Source of the DNA: Massilia sp. YIM B02443
GTDB lineage: Bacteria > Pseudomonadota > Gammaproteobacteria > Burkholderiales > Burkholderiaceae_D
Direction of reading: 5' to 3'
DNA: 64,000 nucleotides
NCBI RefSeq assembly: GCF_030411955.1
Contig: NZ_JASNRA010000006.1
Location: forward strand, 124,001 to 188,000
Of this stretch, positions 56,585 to 64,000 are shown in pieces. The position numbers and the translations under genes are program-made. The notes beneath the pieces were generated by a model. The model had not been told where the DNA came from. It ran no database searches and was given only the letters and a program-made list of their open reading frames with translations. Within the stretch, counting starts at the first letter, position 1. Each line of letters opens with the position of its first letter.

Positions 56585-57375
56585 GGCGGCGATTGTTGCA
56601 GGTCCCGGCACAGGCGCCGGGTGATGTAAAACGCGTACTGCGCGGCCACCGACTTCACGAAGCGCATGAAGTCGTGGGCCGCGTTTTCATTGGCGTTGTC
56701 CGAGATCGCGCGGATCACGGCGAACGGCACGTCCAGCTCATGACACACCTGCGCCACCGCGGCGCCTTCCATTTCCACCGCCACCAGCCCGGGCAGGGCG
56801 CCGTTCAGCGCTTGCAGGCGCTGGCGGTCGTTGACGAACTGGTCGCCGCTGGCGATCAGTCCGCGGTGCACGCGCGGCTGCTCGAGCCCGAAGTCGTGCC
56901 GGTCCTCGTTTCTGATCGCCTCCGGGAAGTCCAGTTCCAGGAAATCGTGGGCAGCACCCAGCAGGCGCATCGACAGCTCCAGGTTTGGCTGGAAGTGCGA
57001 GCGGCCGATCAGCGGCACCTCGAAACGGGGGAACAGGGGGCTGGCGTCCATGTCGTGCTGCACCAGCGATTCGGCGATCACGATGTCGCCAACCCGGACG
57101 GTGTTGTCTCCCGCACCGGCCACGCCGGTAAACAGGATGTGGGTAACTCCGAACTTCTCCACAAGCGTGGTCGCGGTCATGGCAGCGGCAACCTTGCCAA
57201 TTCGCGATAAAACGCACACAGCGTCGATTTCCCACAGCTGTCCGAGAAAGTACTCGCGCATGCCGTGGATGAGCCTGGAGGGCCTTTCCATGGCTTCCAC
57301 GAGCCCTGCCTGTTCTTCGTGCAATGCACTGATGATTCCTAGACGCATGTTTTGGTGATGTTCTTTGATGTGCAT
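56554..57375 (-). CDS. 5'-methylthioadenosine / S-adenosylhomocysteine nucleosidase-like
   Basis: The product is 273 residues if the Met at 57375 (MHIKEHHQNMRLGIISALHE) is used, supported by AAGGA six bases upstream; the next Met (57348) matches the usual family start. The core has LGIISALHEEQAGLVEAMER, ILFTGVAGAGDNTVRVGDIV, LVAVEMEGAAVAQVCHELDV and AIRAISDNANENAAHDFMRF (catalytic Asp). This is the MTAN/PNP family; it cleaves adenine from MTA or SAH. The C-terminus is longer than the minimal family length ([20 protein letters not shown]). It borders the origin region. Confidence 0.88.
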   Translation of the reverse strand: MHIKEHHQNMRLGIISALHEEQAGLVEAMERPSRLIHGMREYFLGQLWEIDAVCVLSRIGKVAAAMTATTLVEKFGVTHILFTGVAGAGDNTVRVGDIVIAESLVQHDMDASPLFPRFEVPLIGRSHFQPNLELSMRLLGAAHDFLELDFPEAIRNEDRHDFGLEQPRVHRGLIASGDQFVNDRQRLQALNGALPGLVAVEMEGAAVAQVCHELDVPFAVIRAISDNANENAAHDFMRFVKSVAAQYAFYITRRLCRDLQQSPPQPRTESADT

Positions 57376-57560
57376 GCCAATCCTTCTGTTGGCAGGGAGT
57401 GTGCATAAGGCGCAGCTTGTACACAACTGTTTTTGCAAATATGAGTTGTTCGGATGTCTGACAACTACCAAGGGTAAACATGGGATACGGGGTGACTATC
57501 GGTCCTGGGTCGGCTCGGCAGAGCGATGTCGCTCGCGCTTTTTTGCTGACCTGGCTTTGC

Positions 57561-57788
57561 TTGTTTACTTAAAAAGTATGTATACAAAGTTGGTAGTGAT
57601 AGTAAACGCGCATTCTTCTGTGGATAAACGACGTTTACTCCACAGTATCAACGATTTACGCGCTGGTTTACCTGGCTGAAAAGCCTTGCGTCTGCGCGTG
57701 ATGGATCTTGGATAAAAATCCGCCTTGCCGGCAAACAGCATGTTCTGCACATCTGCTCCTGTGGATATTCAGCGGCTTTTCCACATTG
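57561..57788 (+). repeat. oriC module 1
   Basis: This is the first of three colinear modules: TGTATACAAA (57579), TAGTGATAGTAAACGCG (57594-57610), DnaA box TGTGGATAA (57619), a CCACA half-box (57640), ATCAACGATTTACG (57648), then TTCTGCACA, TGTGGATAT and TTTTCCACA (57743-57785). Confidence 0.8.
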
Positions 57789-57968
57789 GTTTTGCATTCA
57801 GCGCGTCATCGGTCATCCGGATTGCGGTCCATGCTGTCCAGGAAGATGTGTTGGGAACCTGTTTGCTTTAGCGATTGCTGATCCGGCTTGCCGTTTTTCT
57901 GGCTGCCGCTTTTTTGTGTGCTTGGCTGGAAGCATGGATCAGGGCCTCGGCAGCGGCGAATTGTTTTG

Positions 57969-58196
57969 TTGTTGTAGCTAATAGCTTGTATACAAATTGA
58001 TAGTGATAGTAAACGCGTATCCGATTGTGGATAAGCGGCGTTTTTTCCACAACATCAGTGGTTTACGGTCGCGTTAACCAGCTGGAAAACCTCTGTTTTT
58101 GCGTTGTAGGAAAGTTGGATAGAAATTGCGGTGCAGTGCAAACAGGGTTCTTCTGCACATTCAGTCCTGTGGATATTCATCGGGTTCTCCACAGAC
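57969..58196 (+). repeat. oriC module 2
   Basis: TGTATACAAA (57987, exactly 408 bases after module 1), TAGTGATAGTAAACGCG (58001-58017), TGTGGATAA (58026), TTTTCCACA (58043), a GGTTTACGG block, then TTCTGCACA (58151), TGTGGATAT (58168) and TTCTCCACA (58185). Confidence 0.8.
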
Positions 58197-58336
58197 CGAC
58201 GCGGGCATTCGTGCCGTGTGCTGGAGACCAGGATCGGGTTGCGGAACTGACGGCAGTGCCGGCTTGGAGAACAGGTTTCCGATAGCCACGGTGCGAAGTA
58301 GCAACGAACGGGAAATTTTTTTTCGTAGGCTTCTCA

Positions 58337-58566
58337 TGTTTATAACCAGCATCTGTTTACTCTGTTGGTGGTAATAGTTAACACCCGCACGTTCTTGTGG
58401 AAAACCCGACTTAGCGCCACAGAATCAACTATTTACAGTCGGGATAAACCAGTGAATTTCTGCCGCTTGCCGACATTGGTAAATCTGGACAACATTTTTG
58501 CCTGTGCAAAAAGGCTGAGTTCTGCACAAACGATACCTGTGGATATCAAATAGCTTATCCACAGAT
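58337..58566 (+). repeat. oriC module 3, most diverged
   Basis: The AT-rich start (TGTTTATAACC) and GGTAATAGTTAACACCCGC replace the sequence of modules 1-2, followed by TGTGGAAAA (58396), a CCACA half-box, ATCAACTATTTACAG (58424), an extra box TGTGCAAAA (58503), then TTCTGCACA (58520), TGTGGATAT (58538) and the perfect TTATCCACA (58555). Confidence 0.78.
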
Positions 58567-58864
58567 GGGGTCTGGACAGGCGTTTACGATCTGGTAAGCT
58601 CTGCCCCATCGAATCACGGCTCAGCGGAAATTCCGTTCCGCCCATACGTGTTTTCATGGGTCTTGCTCGACGAAGTGCGGCGGCGGGGAGGGTCCGAAAT
58701 ACCTGCGTCACCGGAATATGTCCGGCGCCTGGCTGGTGCTGCGACTTAGCGAATGCGGGCAGAAATCCCGACATGGTATGGTTGGAATGATGAACTCGTT
58801 TAGCGGCAGGCGTTCCGCGTCCTGATCGGTAAGCGAAATCCAACGCTGCCGTGAAGGATCCGCA

Positions 58865-59692
58865 ATGCTTGTCGAATCGCGTTTCGCCCGAGTCAATGGA
58901 CTGAACATGCATTTCACCAGCAGTGGGGCAGGGCGGCCCGTGCTGCTGTTGCATGGTTTCCCCGACACCCACGCGATCTGGCGTCACCAGATTCCCGCCC
59001 TGGCGGCAGCCGGACTGCAGGTCATCGCGCCTGATTTGCGCGGTTACGGCCAGACCGACGTTCCATCCGCGACGGCGGCGTATTCAATCAATTTCCTGGC
59101 TGACGATGTCTTGCGTTTGATGGATGCGCTCGGGATCGAGAAAGCGTCGCTGGTTGGTCATGACTGGGGCGGACTGATCGGCTGGCATCTGGCCATGCAT
59201 GCGCCGGACCGGTTCGAGCGCTATGTCGCCCTGTCCACCGGACACCCCGCGGCGATCGCCGGCGCCGGCATCGCCCAGTATCTGCGCTTCTGGTACGTGC
59301 TGGTTTTCCGGACCCCGGTCCTGGCGGAACAGCTGCTGCGCGCCAATGACTGGTTTCTGTTGCGGCAAATGATCGGGGACCGCGAACAGCAGGAAATCTG
59401 GCGCGTCCCGCTCGAGCCGCCAGGACGGCTCACCGCCGCACTCGATTACTACCGTGCAAATTTCAAGACGACCGCGCCGCGCCGCTGGAAGCCGGTCGGG
59501 ATTCCGGTGATGGGCGTATGGAGCGACGGCGATCCTGCACTCGGCGAAAAGCAGATGGCCGATTCGGCCAGGCACTGCCGCGCGGGTTTTCGTTTCGAAC
59601 AGTTGAATGGCGCCGACCATTGGATGCAGCTGTCGGCAACCGCGCGCCTGAATGCTTTGCTGGTCGATTTCCTTACCGACGGGAACGGGTAA
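58865..59692 (+). CDS. Alpha/beta hydrolase, epoxide hydrolase-like
   Basis: The product is 275 residues. The oxyanion motif LLLHGFPDTHAIWR (residues 27-40), nucleophile elbow VGHDWGGLIGW (Asp100) and C-terminal NGADHWMQL (His252) give the Asp-His pair of epoxide hydrolases and haloalkane dehalogenases. The cap region includes FWYVLVFRTPVLAEQLLRAN. PDLRGYGQTDVP matches the soluble epoxide hydrolase pattern. It is cytoplasmic; substrate unknown. It is the first gene right of the predicted origin and reads away from it. Confidence 0.88.
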   Translation: MLVESRFARVNGLNMHFTSSGAGRPVLLLHGFPDTHAIWRHQIPALAAAGLQVIAPDLRGYGQTDVPSATAAYSINFLADDVLRLMDALGIEKASLVGHDWGGLIGWHLAMHAPDRFERYVALSTGHPAAIAGAGIAQYLRFWYVLVFRTPVLAEQLLRANDWFLLRQMIGDREQQEIWRVPLEPPGRLTAALDYYRANFKTTAPRRWKPVGIPVMGVWSDGDPALGEKQMADSARHCRAGFRFEQLNGADHWMQLSATARLNALLVDFLTDGNG

Positions 59693-59790
59693 GGGCGCCC
59701 GGATTTTCAGCGGCATCGGCTTGACGGTGCTGCGTCGGTACGGCCGGCTTGCCGTAAAATCTTGCTTCTGCTCTTCCTGAAAGTTTCACC

Positions 59791-60558
59791 ATGATTGACG
59801 TTGTGTGGCTTGGCGGCGCCGCGTTCGCTGCCGGCCTGGTCGATGCCGTTGTCGGCGGTGGCGGCCTGATCCAGATCCCCGCCATGTTCTCGCTGCTGCC
59901 AAAAGAGGCGCCGGCCACCATTCTCGGCACCAATAAATTCGCTGCTATTTTTGGCACCGGTTCGGCGGCCGTGAATTACGCGCGCCGTGTCCGGGTCGCA
60001 TGGAGTACCGCGGCGCCCGCAGCGATGGCGGCGTTTGCCTTGTCCTTCGTCGGCGCCTGGACCGTGACGCGGGTGCCGCCGGATTTCGTGCGCGCGCTGC
60101 TGCCATTCATCCTGGTCGCAGTGGCGGTGTACACCTTCATGAAAAAAGACCTGGGTTCGGTCCATGCGCCACTGCACAGCGGGATGGCCGAACGTTATTG
60201 GGCGATCGCGATCGGCGCCGCGATCGGTTTCTACGATGGCTTTTTCGGCCCCGGTACCGGCAGCTTCCTGATCTTCCTGTTCGTACGCTTTTTCGGCTTC
60301 GATTTCCTGAGCGCGTCGGCGGCGGCCAAGATCGTCAATGTCGCCTGCAACTTTTCTGCGCTGCTGTGGTTCGGTTACAGCGGACACTTGCTGTGGCAGC
60401 TCGGCCTGCTGATGGCCGGATGCCAGATCGTCGGCTCACTGGTCGGCACCAAGCTCGCGCTCAAGCACGGTAGCGGCTTTGTTCGAAAATTGTTCCTGTT
60501 CGTCGTGACTGCGCTGATCGTAAAGACGGCATACGATGCCTTCACAAAATTAGGCTGA
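59791..60558 (+). CDS. TauE/SafE family sulfite/organosulfonate exporter-like permease
   Basis: The product is 255 residues with about eight hydrophobic helices. The family motifs are GGAAFAAGLVDAVVGGGGLI, QIPAMFSLLPKEAPATILGT, NKFAAIFGTGSAAVNYARRV (first half) and GFYDGFFGPGTGSFLIFLF, SAAAKIVNVACNFSALLWF (second half), an internal duplication. It resembles YfcA. Substrate uncertain. It ends at a terminator located between parS sites. Confidence 0.9.
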   Translation: MIDVVWLGGAAFAAGLVDAVVGGGGLIQIPAMFSLLPKEAPATILGTNKFAAIFGTGSAAVNYARRVRVAWSTAAPAAMAAFALSFVGAWTVTRVPPDFVRALLPFILVAVAVYTFMKKDLGSVHAPLHSGMAERYWAIAIGAAIGFYDGFFGPGTGSFLIFLFVRFFGFDFLSASAAAKIVNVACNFSALLWFGYSGHLLWQLGLLMAGCQIVGSLVGTKLALKHGSGFVRKLFLFVVTALIVKTAYDAFTKLG

Positions 60559-60568
60559 TCATTTAGCC

Positions 60569-60584
60569 TGTTCCACGTGAAACA
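60569..60584. other. parS: parS site 1
   Basis: TGTTCCACGTGAAACA differs from the universal ParB target TGTTTCACGTGAAACA at one position. It lies 10 bases past the TauE-like gene stop codon. Confidence 0.92.
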
Positions 60585-60589
60585 TTAAT

Positions 60590-60611
60590 GCCGGGTTCGC
60601 CCGGCTTTTTT
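60590..60611 (+). terminator. Intrinsic terminator of the TauE-like gene
   Basis: GCCGGG-TTCG-CCCGGC is followed by TTTTTT. It lies between parS sites 1 and 2. Confidence 0.88.
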
Positions 60612-60616
60612 GTTGC

Positions 60617-60632
60617 TGTTCCACGTGAAACA
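60617..60632. other. parS: parS site 2
   Basis: Identical 16-mer TGTTCCACGTGAAACA, 48 bases after site 1. Confidence 0.92.
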
Positions 60633-60656
60633 TGAACACGGCATACCGATGAGCAC

Positions 60657-60672
60657 TGTTCCACGTGAAACA
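60657..60672. other. parS: parS site 3
   Basis: Identical 16-mer TGTTCCACGTGAAACA, 40 bases after site 2 and 88 bases before the mnmG start. It may also sit in the mnmG promoter region. Confidence 0.92.
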
Positions 60673-60759
60673 AAATCTGTCGTTTTCCGCCCCATGCCGA
60701 GTCCTGCAAGAAAAAAGAATCTATAATCCCCGCTTAGCCTCCTCGCACCATTCCCCATC

Positions 60760-62691
60760 ATGCTATTTCCAACTGAATTCGACGTCATCGTCGTCGGCGG
60801 CGGCCATGCCGGTACTGAAGCCGCGCTCGCGTCCGCACGCACCGGTCAGAAGACCCTGCTGCTGACCCACAACATCGAAACCCTGGGCGCCATGTCCTGC
60901 AATCCGTCGATCGGCGGCATCGGCAAGGGCCACCTGGTCAAGGAAGTCGACGCCCTCGGCGGCGCCATGGCCATTGCTACGGACGAGTCCGGCATCCAGT
61001 TCCGCATCCTGAACTCGTCCAAGGGACCGGCCGTGCGCGCCACCCGCGCCCAGGCCGACCGCGTGCTGTACAAGGCGGCGATCCGCTCGCGCATCGAAAA
61101 CCAGCCGAACCTGTGGCTGTTCCAGCAGGCGGTGGACGACCTGATGGTGGAGGGCGACCGCGTGGTCGGCGCCGTGACCCAGGTCGGCCTCAAGTTCCGC
61201 GCCCGCGCCGTGGTGCTCACCGCCGGTACTTTCCTCGACGGGAAGATTCACGTCGGCCTGCAGAACTACTCCGGCGGCCGCGCCGGCGATCCACCCGCGA
61301 CCTCGCTGTCCGCGCGCCTGAAGGAACTCAAGCTGCCGCAGGGCCGCCTGAAGACCGGCACGCCGCCGCGCATCGACGGCCGCAGCATCGACTTCTCGGT
61401 ACTCACCGAACAGCCGGGCGACCTCGATCCCGTTCCGGTGTTTTCATACATGGGCACCACCGCCATGCACCCGCGCCAGGTGCCGTGCTGGGTCACGCAC
61501 ACCAACGAGAAAACGCACGACATCATCCGTTCGGGCCTGGACCGCAGCCCGATGTATACCGGCGTGATCGAAGGTGTCGGCCCGCGCTACTGCCCGTCGA
61601 TCGAAGACAAGATCCATCGCTTCGCCTCGAAAGAATCGCACCAGATCTTCCTCGAGCCGGAAGGCTTGACTACCAACGAGTTCTACCCGAACGGGATCTC
61701 GACCAGCCTGCCGTTCGACGTCCAGTTGGACCTGGTGCGCTCGATGCGCGGCCTCGAGAACGCCTTCATCCTGCGGCCCGGCTACGCCATCGAATATGAC
61801 TACTTCGACCCGCGCGGCCTGAAGGCGTCGCTCGAGACCAAGGCGATCAAGGGGCTGTTCTTCGCCGGCCAGATCAACGGCACCACCGGCTACGAAGAAG
61901 CCGCAGCCCAGGGCCTGCTCGCCGGCCTGAACGCCGCGCTGCAAACCAAAGGCGAAGAAGCCTGGACTCCGGGGCGCTCGGAAGCCTACCTGGGCGTGCT
62001 GGTCGACGACCTGACCACGCAGGGTGTGGCCGAACCGTACCGCATGTTCACCAGCCGCGCCGAGTACCGCCTGTCGCTGCGCGAAGACAATGCCGACATG
62101 CGCCTGACCGAGACCGGGCGCAAGTTGGGATTGATCGGCGACGCCCAGTGGGCCGCGTTCGAGACCAAGCGCGAATCGGTGGCGCGCGAGCTCGAACGCC
62201 TGCGCTCGACCTGGGTCAACCCGCGCATCCTGGCCGCCACTGAATCCGAGCGCGTGGTGGGGCAGGCGATCGAACGCGAATACAACCTGGCCGACCTGCT
62301 GCGCCGCCCGGGCGTGACTTACGACACCCTGGTCAGCATGCAGGGCATGGAAGGCCAGCCGCTGGGCGGGCCCGGCGTCGACGATCCGGCAGTGAAGGAG
62401 CAGGTCGAGATCCAGCTGAAGTATTCGGGCTACATCGACCGCCAGGCGCGCGAAGTCGAACGCCACGACCACTACGAAAACCTGAAGCTGCCCGAAAACC
62501 TCAACTATCTGGAGATCGTCGCACTGTCGATCGAAGTGCGCCAGAAACTGGACAAGCAGCGTCCGGAAACCCTGGGCCAGGCTTCGCGCATCTCGGGCGT
62601 CACTCCGGCGGCGATCTCGCTGTTGCTGGTGCACCTGAAAAAGCGTGGCGCCAAGGGATTTACCAGCGCACCGGTGGAGGCAGCTGAATGA
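60760..62691 (+). CDS. mnmG: tRNA uridine-5-carboxymethylaminomethyl modification enzyme MnmG (GidA)
   Basis: The product is 643 residues. [20 protein letters not shown] is the FAD loop; [59 protein letters not shown] and [15 protein letters not shown] are MnmG signatures, as is [20 protein letters not shown]. With MnmE it installs the cmnm5 group on U34 of tRNAs. Its stop overlaps the rsmG start by four bases (ATGA). The gene is next to oriC in many bacteria. Confidence 0.97.
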   Translation: MLFPTEFDVIVVGGGHAGTEAALASARTGQKTLLLTHNIETLGAMSCNPSIGGIGKGHLVKEVDALGGAMAIATDESGIQFRILNSSKGPAVRATRAQADRVLYKAAIRSRIENQPNLWLFQQAVDDLMVEGDRVVGAVTQVGLKFRARAVVLTAGTFLDGKIHVGLQNYSGGRAGDPPATSLSARLKELKLPQGRLKTGTPPRIDGRSIDFSVLTEQPGDLDPVPVFSYMGTTAMHPRQVPCWVTHTNEKTHDIIRSGLDRSPMYTGVIEGVGPRYCPSIEDKIHRFASKESHQIFLEPEGLTTNEFYPNGISTSLPFDVQLDLVRSMRGLENAFILRPGYAIEYDYFDPRGLKASLETKAIKGLFFAGQINGTTGYEEAAAQGLLAGLNAALQTKGEEAWTPGRSEAYLGVLVDDLTTQGVAEPYRMFTSRAEYRLSLREDNADMRLTETGRKLGLIGDAQWAAFETKRESVARELERLRSTWVNPRILAATESERVVGQAIEREYNLADLLRRPGVTYDTLVSMQGMEGQPLGGPGVDDPAVKEQVEIQLKYSGYIDRQAREVERHDHYENLKLPENLNYLEIVALSIEVRQKLDKQRPETLGQASRISGVTPAAISLLLVHLKKRGAKGFTSAPVEAAE

Positions 62692-63365
62692 AGTACGCCT
62701 TCAACCGCGAACAACTGGCACAGGTGCTGAGAGACGGCATCGACGAGATGAAACTCGGCATCGACGCCCAGCAGCAGGACAAGCTGATGGCCTACCTGCA
62801 GCTGATGCATAAGTGGAACAGCGTGTACAACCTGACCTCGTTGCGCGACCCGATGCAGATGGTGACCCACCACCTGCTTGATTCGCTGGCGGCGGTGCCG
62901 GCCTTTGCTACGGCGCAGAACGTGCTGGACGTGGGCGCCGGCGGCGGCCTGCCGGGGATCGTGCTGGCGATCTGCCGCCCGGACATGAAAGTGTCGATGA
63001 TCGACACCGTGCACAAGAAAACCGCCTTCCTCACCCAGGTGAAGGCGGAACTGGGCCTGGCCAACGTGACCGTGTACACGATGAAGGTGCAGGACCTGAC
63101 GGTGCGCGACAAATTCGACGTCATCACCTCGCGTGCTTTCGCCGACCTGTCGGATTTCGTCAACTGGTCCGGACACCTGCTGGCCGAGGGCGGCAAGTTC
63201 ATCGCCCTGAAAGGCACGGCGCCGAGCGAAGAGCGCGAGCGGGTGCCGCAGGAATGGCGGGTGAGCAGCCTGGAGCCGCTGCAGGTGCCAAGGCTGGGAG
63301 CCGAACGCCACCTGGTTCACATCGAGCGCAACGTCAGCGAACGCAATCCCGATGCGAACGGTTAA
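62688..63365 (+). CDS. rsmG: 16S rRNA (guanine(527)-N7)-methyltransferase RsmG (GidB)
   Basis: The product is 225 residues. [20 protein letters not shown] and [13 protein letters not shown] are the family N-terminal features; [20 protein letters not shown] binds [23 protein letters not shown] follows. It methylates G527 of 16S rRNA. It is translationally coupled to mnmG. The 115 bases to parA contain an unusual 9-bp repeat array. Confidence 0.95.
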   Translation: MKYAFNREQLAQVLRDGIDEMKLGIDAQQQDKLMAYLQLMHKWNSVYNLTSLRDPMQMVTHHLLDSLAAVPAFATAQNVLDVGAGGGLPGIVLAICRPDMKVSMIDTVHKKTAFLTQVKAELGLANVTVYTMKVQDLTVRDKFDVITSRAFADLSDFVNWSGHLLAEGGKFIALKGTAPSEERERVPQEWRVSSLEPLQVPRLGAERHLVHIERNVSERNPDANG

Positions 63366-63368
63366 ACA

Positions 63369-63458
63369 GTATTAATGGTATTAACCGTATAAACAGTTTA
63401 TATCGTTTATATAGTATGAATCGTTCATATGGTTCGTACGGTATGAACGGTATAACAC
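63369..63458. repeat. Ten-unit, 9-bp degenerate tandem array upstream of parA
   Basis: The 90 bases divide exactly into ten 9-mers that all begin GT: GTATTAATG, GTATTAACC, GTATAAACA, GTTTATATC, GTTTATATA, GTATGAATC, GTTCATATG, GTTCGTACG, GTATGAACG, GTATAACAC. Positions 3-8 alternate A/T-rich variants, several of them near-palindromic. The array starts 4 bases after the rsmG stop and ends 22 bases before the parA ATG. Confidence 0.85.
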
Positions 63459-63480
63459 CTTAGTCCACGGATAAGAATAG

Positions 63481-64000
63481 ATGGCGAAGATTTTTTGCGT
63501 TGCGAACCAGAAGGGTGGAGTCGGCAAGACCACCACCACCGTCAACCTGTCGGCGGGCCTGTCGAAACTGAACCAGCGCGTGCTGCTGGTCGACCTCGAC
63601 CCGCAGGGCAATGCCACCATGGGCGCCGGCATCAACAAGGCGTCGCTGGAAAGCTCGATCTACCAGGTGCTGCTGGGCGAGGCGAGCGTGCCTGAGGCGC
63701 GGGTGCGCTCGGAAGCAGGGCGCTTCGACGTGCTGCCCGCGAATCGCGAGCTGGCCGGCGCCGAGGTCGAGATGGTGTCGCTCGAGAACCGCGAGCGGCG
63801 CCTGAAGGAGGCGCTGGCCGCGGTCGACGCCGAGTACGACTTCATTCTGGTCGACTGCCCGCCGGCGCTGTCGCTCTTGACCCTGAACGGCCTGTGCGCG
63901 GCGCACGGCGTGATCATCCCGATGCAGTGCGAGTACTACGCGCTGGAAGGATTGTCCGACCTGGTCAACACCATCAAGAAGGTGCACGCCAACCTGAACA
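63481..64000 (+). CDS. parA: Chromosome-partitioning ATPase ParA, 3' end cut by window edge
   Basis: The visible 173 residues start MAKIFCVANQKGGVGKTTTT with the deviant Walker A (KGGVGKTT). VLLVDLDPQGNATMGAGINK is the A' motif and FILVDCPPALSLLTLNGLCA the Walker B region, with VIIPMQCEYYALEGLSDLVN after it. It is a Soj/ParA-type ATPase that moves ParB-parS complexes. Its C-terminus and presumably parB lie beyond the window. Three parS sites are 2.8-2.9 kb upstream. Confidence 0.96.
   Translation, partial: MAKIFCVANQKGGVGKTTTTVNLSAGLSKLNQRVLLVDLDPQGNATMGAGINKASLESSIYQVLLGEASVPEARVRSEAGRFDVLPANRELAGAEVEMVSLENRERRLKEALAAVDAEYDFILVDCPPALSLLTLNGLCAAHGVIIPMQCEYYALEGLSDLVNTIKKVHANLN

Larger units (their letters stand above)
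57555..58570. other. oriC: Predicted chromosomal replication origin (oriC), three tandem modules
   Basis: The non-coding stretch 57376-58864 contains three diverged modules in the same order and orientation. DnaA boxes matching TTWTNCACA or its complement are at 57619 and 58026 (TGTGGATAA), 57777 and 58043 (TTTTCCACA), 58396 (TGTGGAAAA), 58503 (TGTGCAAAA) and 58555 (TTATCCACA, perfect). One-mismatch boxes are at 57743, 58151 and 58520 (TTCTGCACA), 57760, 58168 and 58538 (TGTGGATAT), and 58185 (TTCTCCACA). Corresponding sites are 407-408 and 369-370 bases apart. Each module starts with an AT-rich stretch, a TAG/TGA/TAA trinucleotide run, a GC-rich hexamer and then a DnaA box. The position upstream of mnmG-rsmG-parA and parS sites fits. 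The flanks (57376-57554 and 58571-58864) show no gene. dnaA itself is not in the window. Confidence 0.85.

Noticed and set aside
57365..58553. Several open frames of 60-104 codons on both strands in the origin region
   Set aside because: They cross the DnaA boxes, have no ribosome sites, differ between the three modules and show no protein-like conservation.
63369..63458. CRISPR-like array
   Set aside because: Units are 9 bp with no spacers, and no cas genes are present; recorded as a tandem repeat instead.

Overview
The window is high-GC, gene-dense chromosomal DNA. Gene content and order suggest a betaproteobacterium of the Oxalobacteraceae (Massilia / Duganella / Janthinobacterium type): glmS and glmU flanking an Lrp-type regulator, rsmD-coaD-ferredoxin, a 1215-residue bifunctional PutA with a divergent Lrp regulator, and mnmG-rsmG-parA. 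This placement is inference from gene content; no rRNA or other phylogenetic marker is present.

Left part (1-22.2 kb): mostly housekeeping and accessory metabolism. It holds a DUF493 fragment, a FecR/DUF6600 exported protein, two LysE-type exporters (the second with its ArgP-type regulator), HU, a lone BrnA-like antitoxin, oxidoreductases with LysR control, a probable NfsB nitroreductase, and a Tat-exported PhoX phosphatase. PhoX is preceded by a four-unit, 11-bp-periodic Pho-box-like array and faces a PAS-PAS hybrid histidine kinase. Two large inverted REP-like repeats lie at 4.9 and 22.3 kb.

Middle (22.4-42.4 kb): a compact type VI secretion baseplate set (tssE-tssF-tssG leftward, tssK rightward) without sheath, tube, ATPase, spike or membrane-complex genes nearby, followed by an unrecognised membrane/TPR-like protein and a KfrA-like coiled-coil protein. 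Then come malate:quinone oxidoreductase with a lipoprotein-like leader, a PAS-GGDEF-EAL protein, a Tat-type GFOR-like oxidoreductase, a membrane-anchored P450, and a lower-GC surface-polysaccharide patch (OafA-type acyltransferase with SGNH domain; exported SGNH hydrolase carrying a tandemly duplicated domain of about 110 residues).

Right part (42.4-64 kb): amino-sugar synthesis (glmS, glmU), RsmD, CoaD, ferredoxin, the proline/alanine catabolic genes putA and ald, an MTA/SAH nucleosidase, and then what looks like the replication-origin region. The 1.49-kb non-coding stretch 57376-58864 contains three diverged tandem modules (spacings about 408 and 370 bp). Each carries DnaA-box-like sites in the same order, with a TAG/TAA trinucleotide run beside a short GC cluster and a DnaA box. 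Two kilobases further are three identical parS-like 16-mers (60569-60672) before mnmG. Between rsmG and parA lies an exact 10 x 9-bp degenerate tandem array. The tripled oriC, the parS cluster and the 9-bp array are the most noteworthy elements. No tRNA, rRNA, CRISPR array or intact insertion sequence was recognised.
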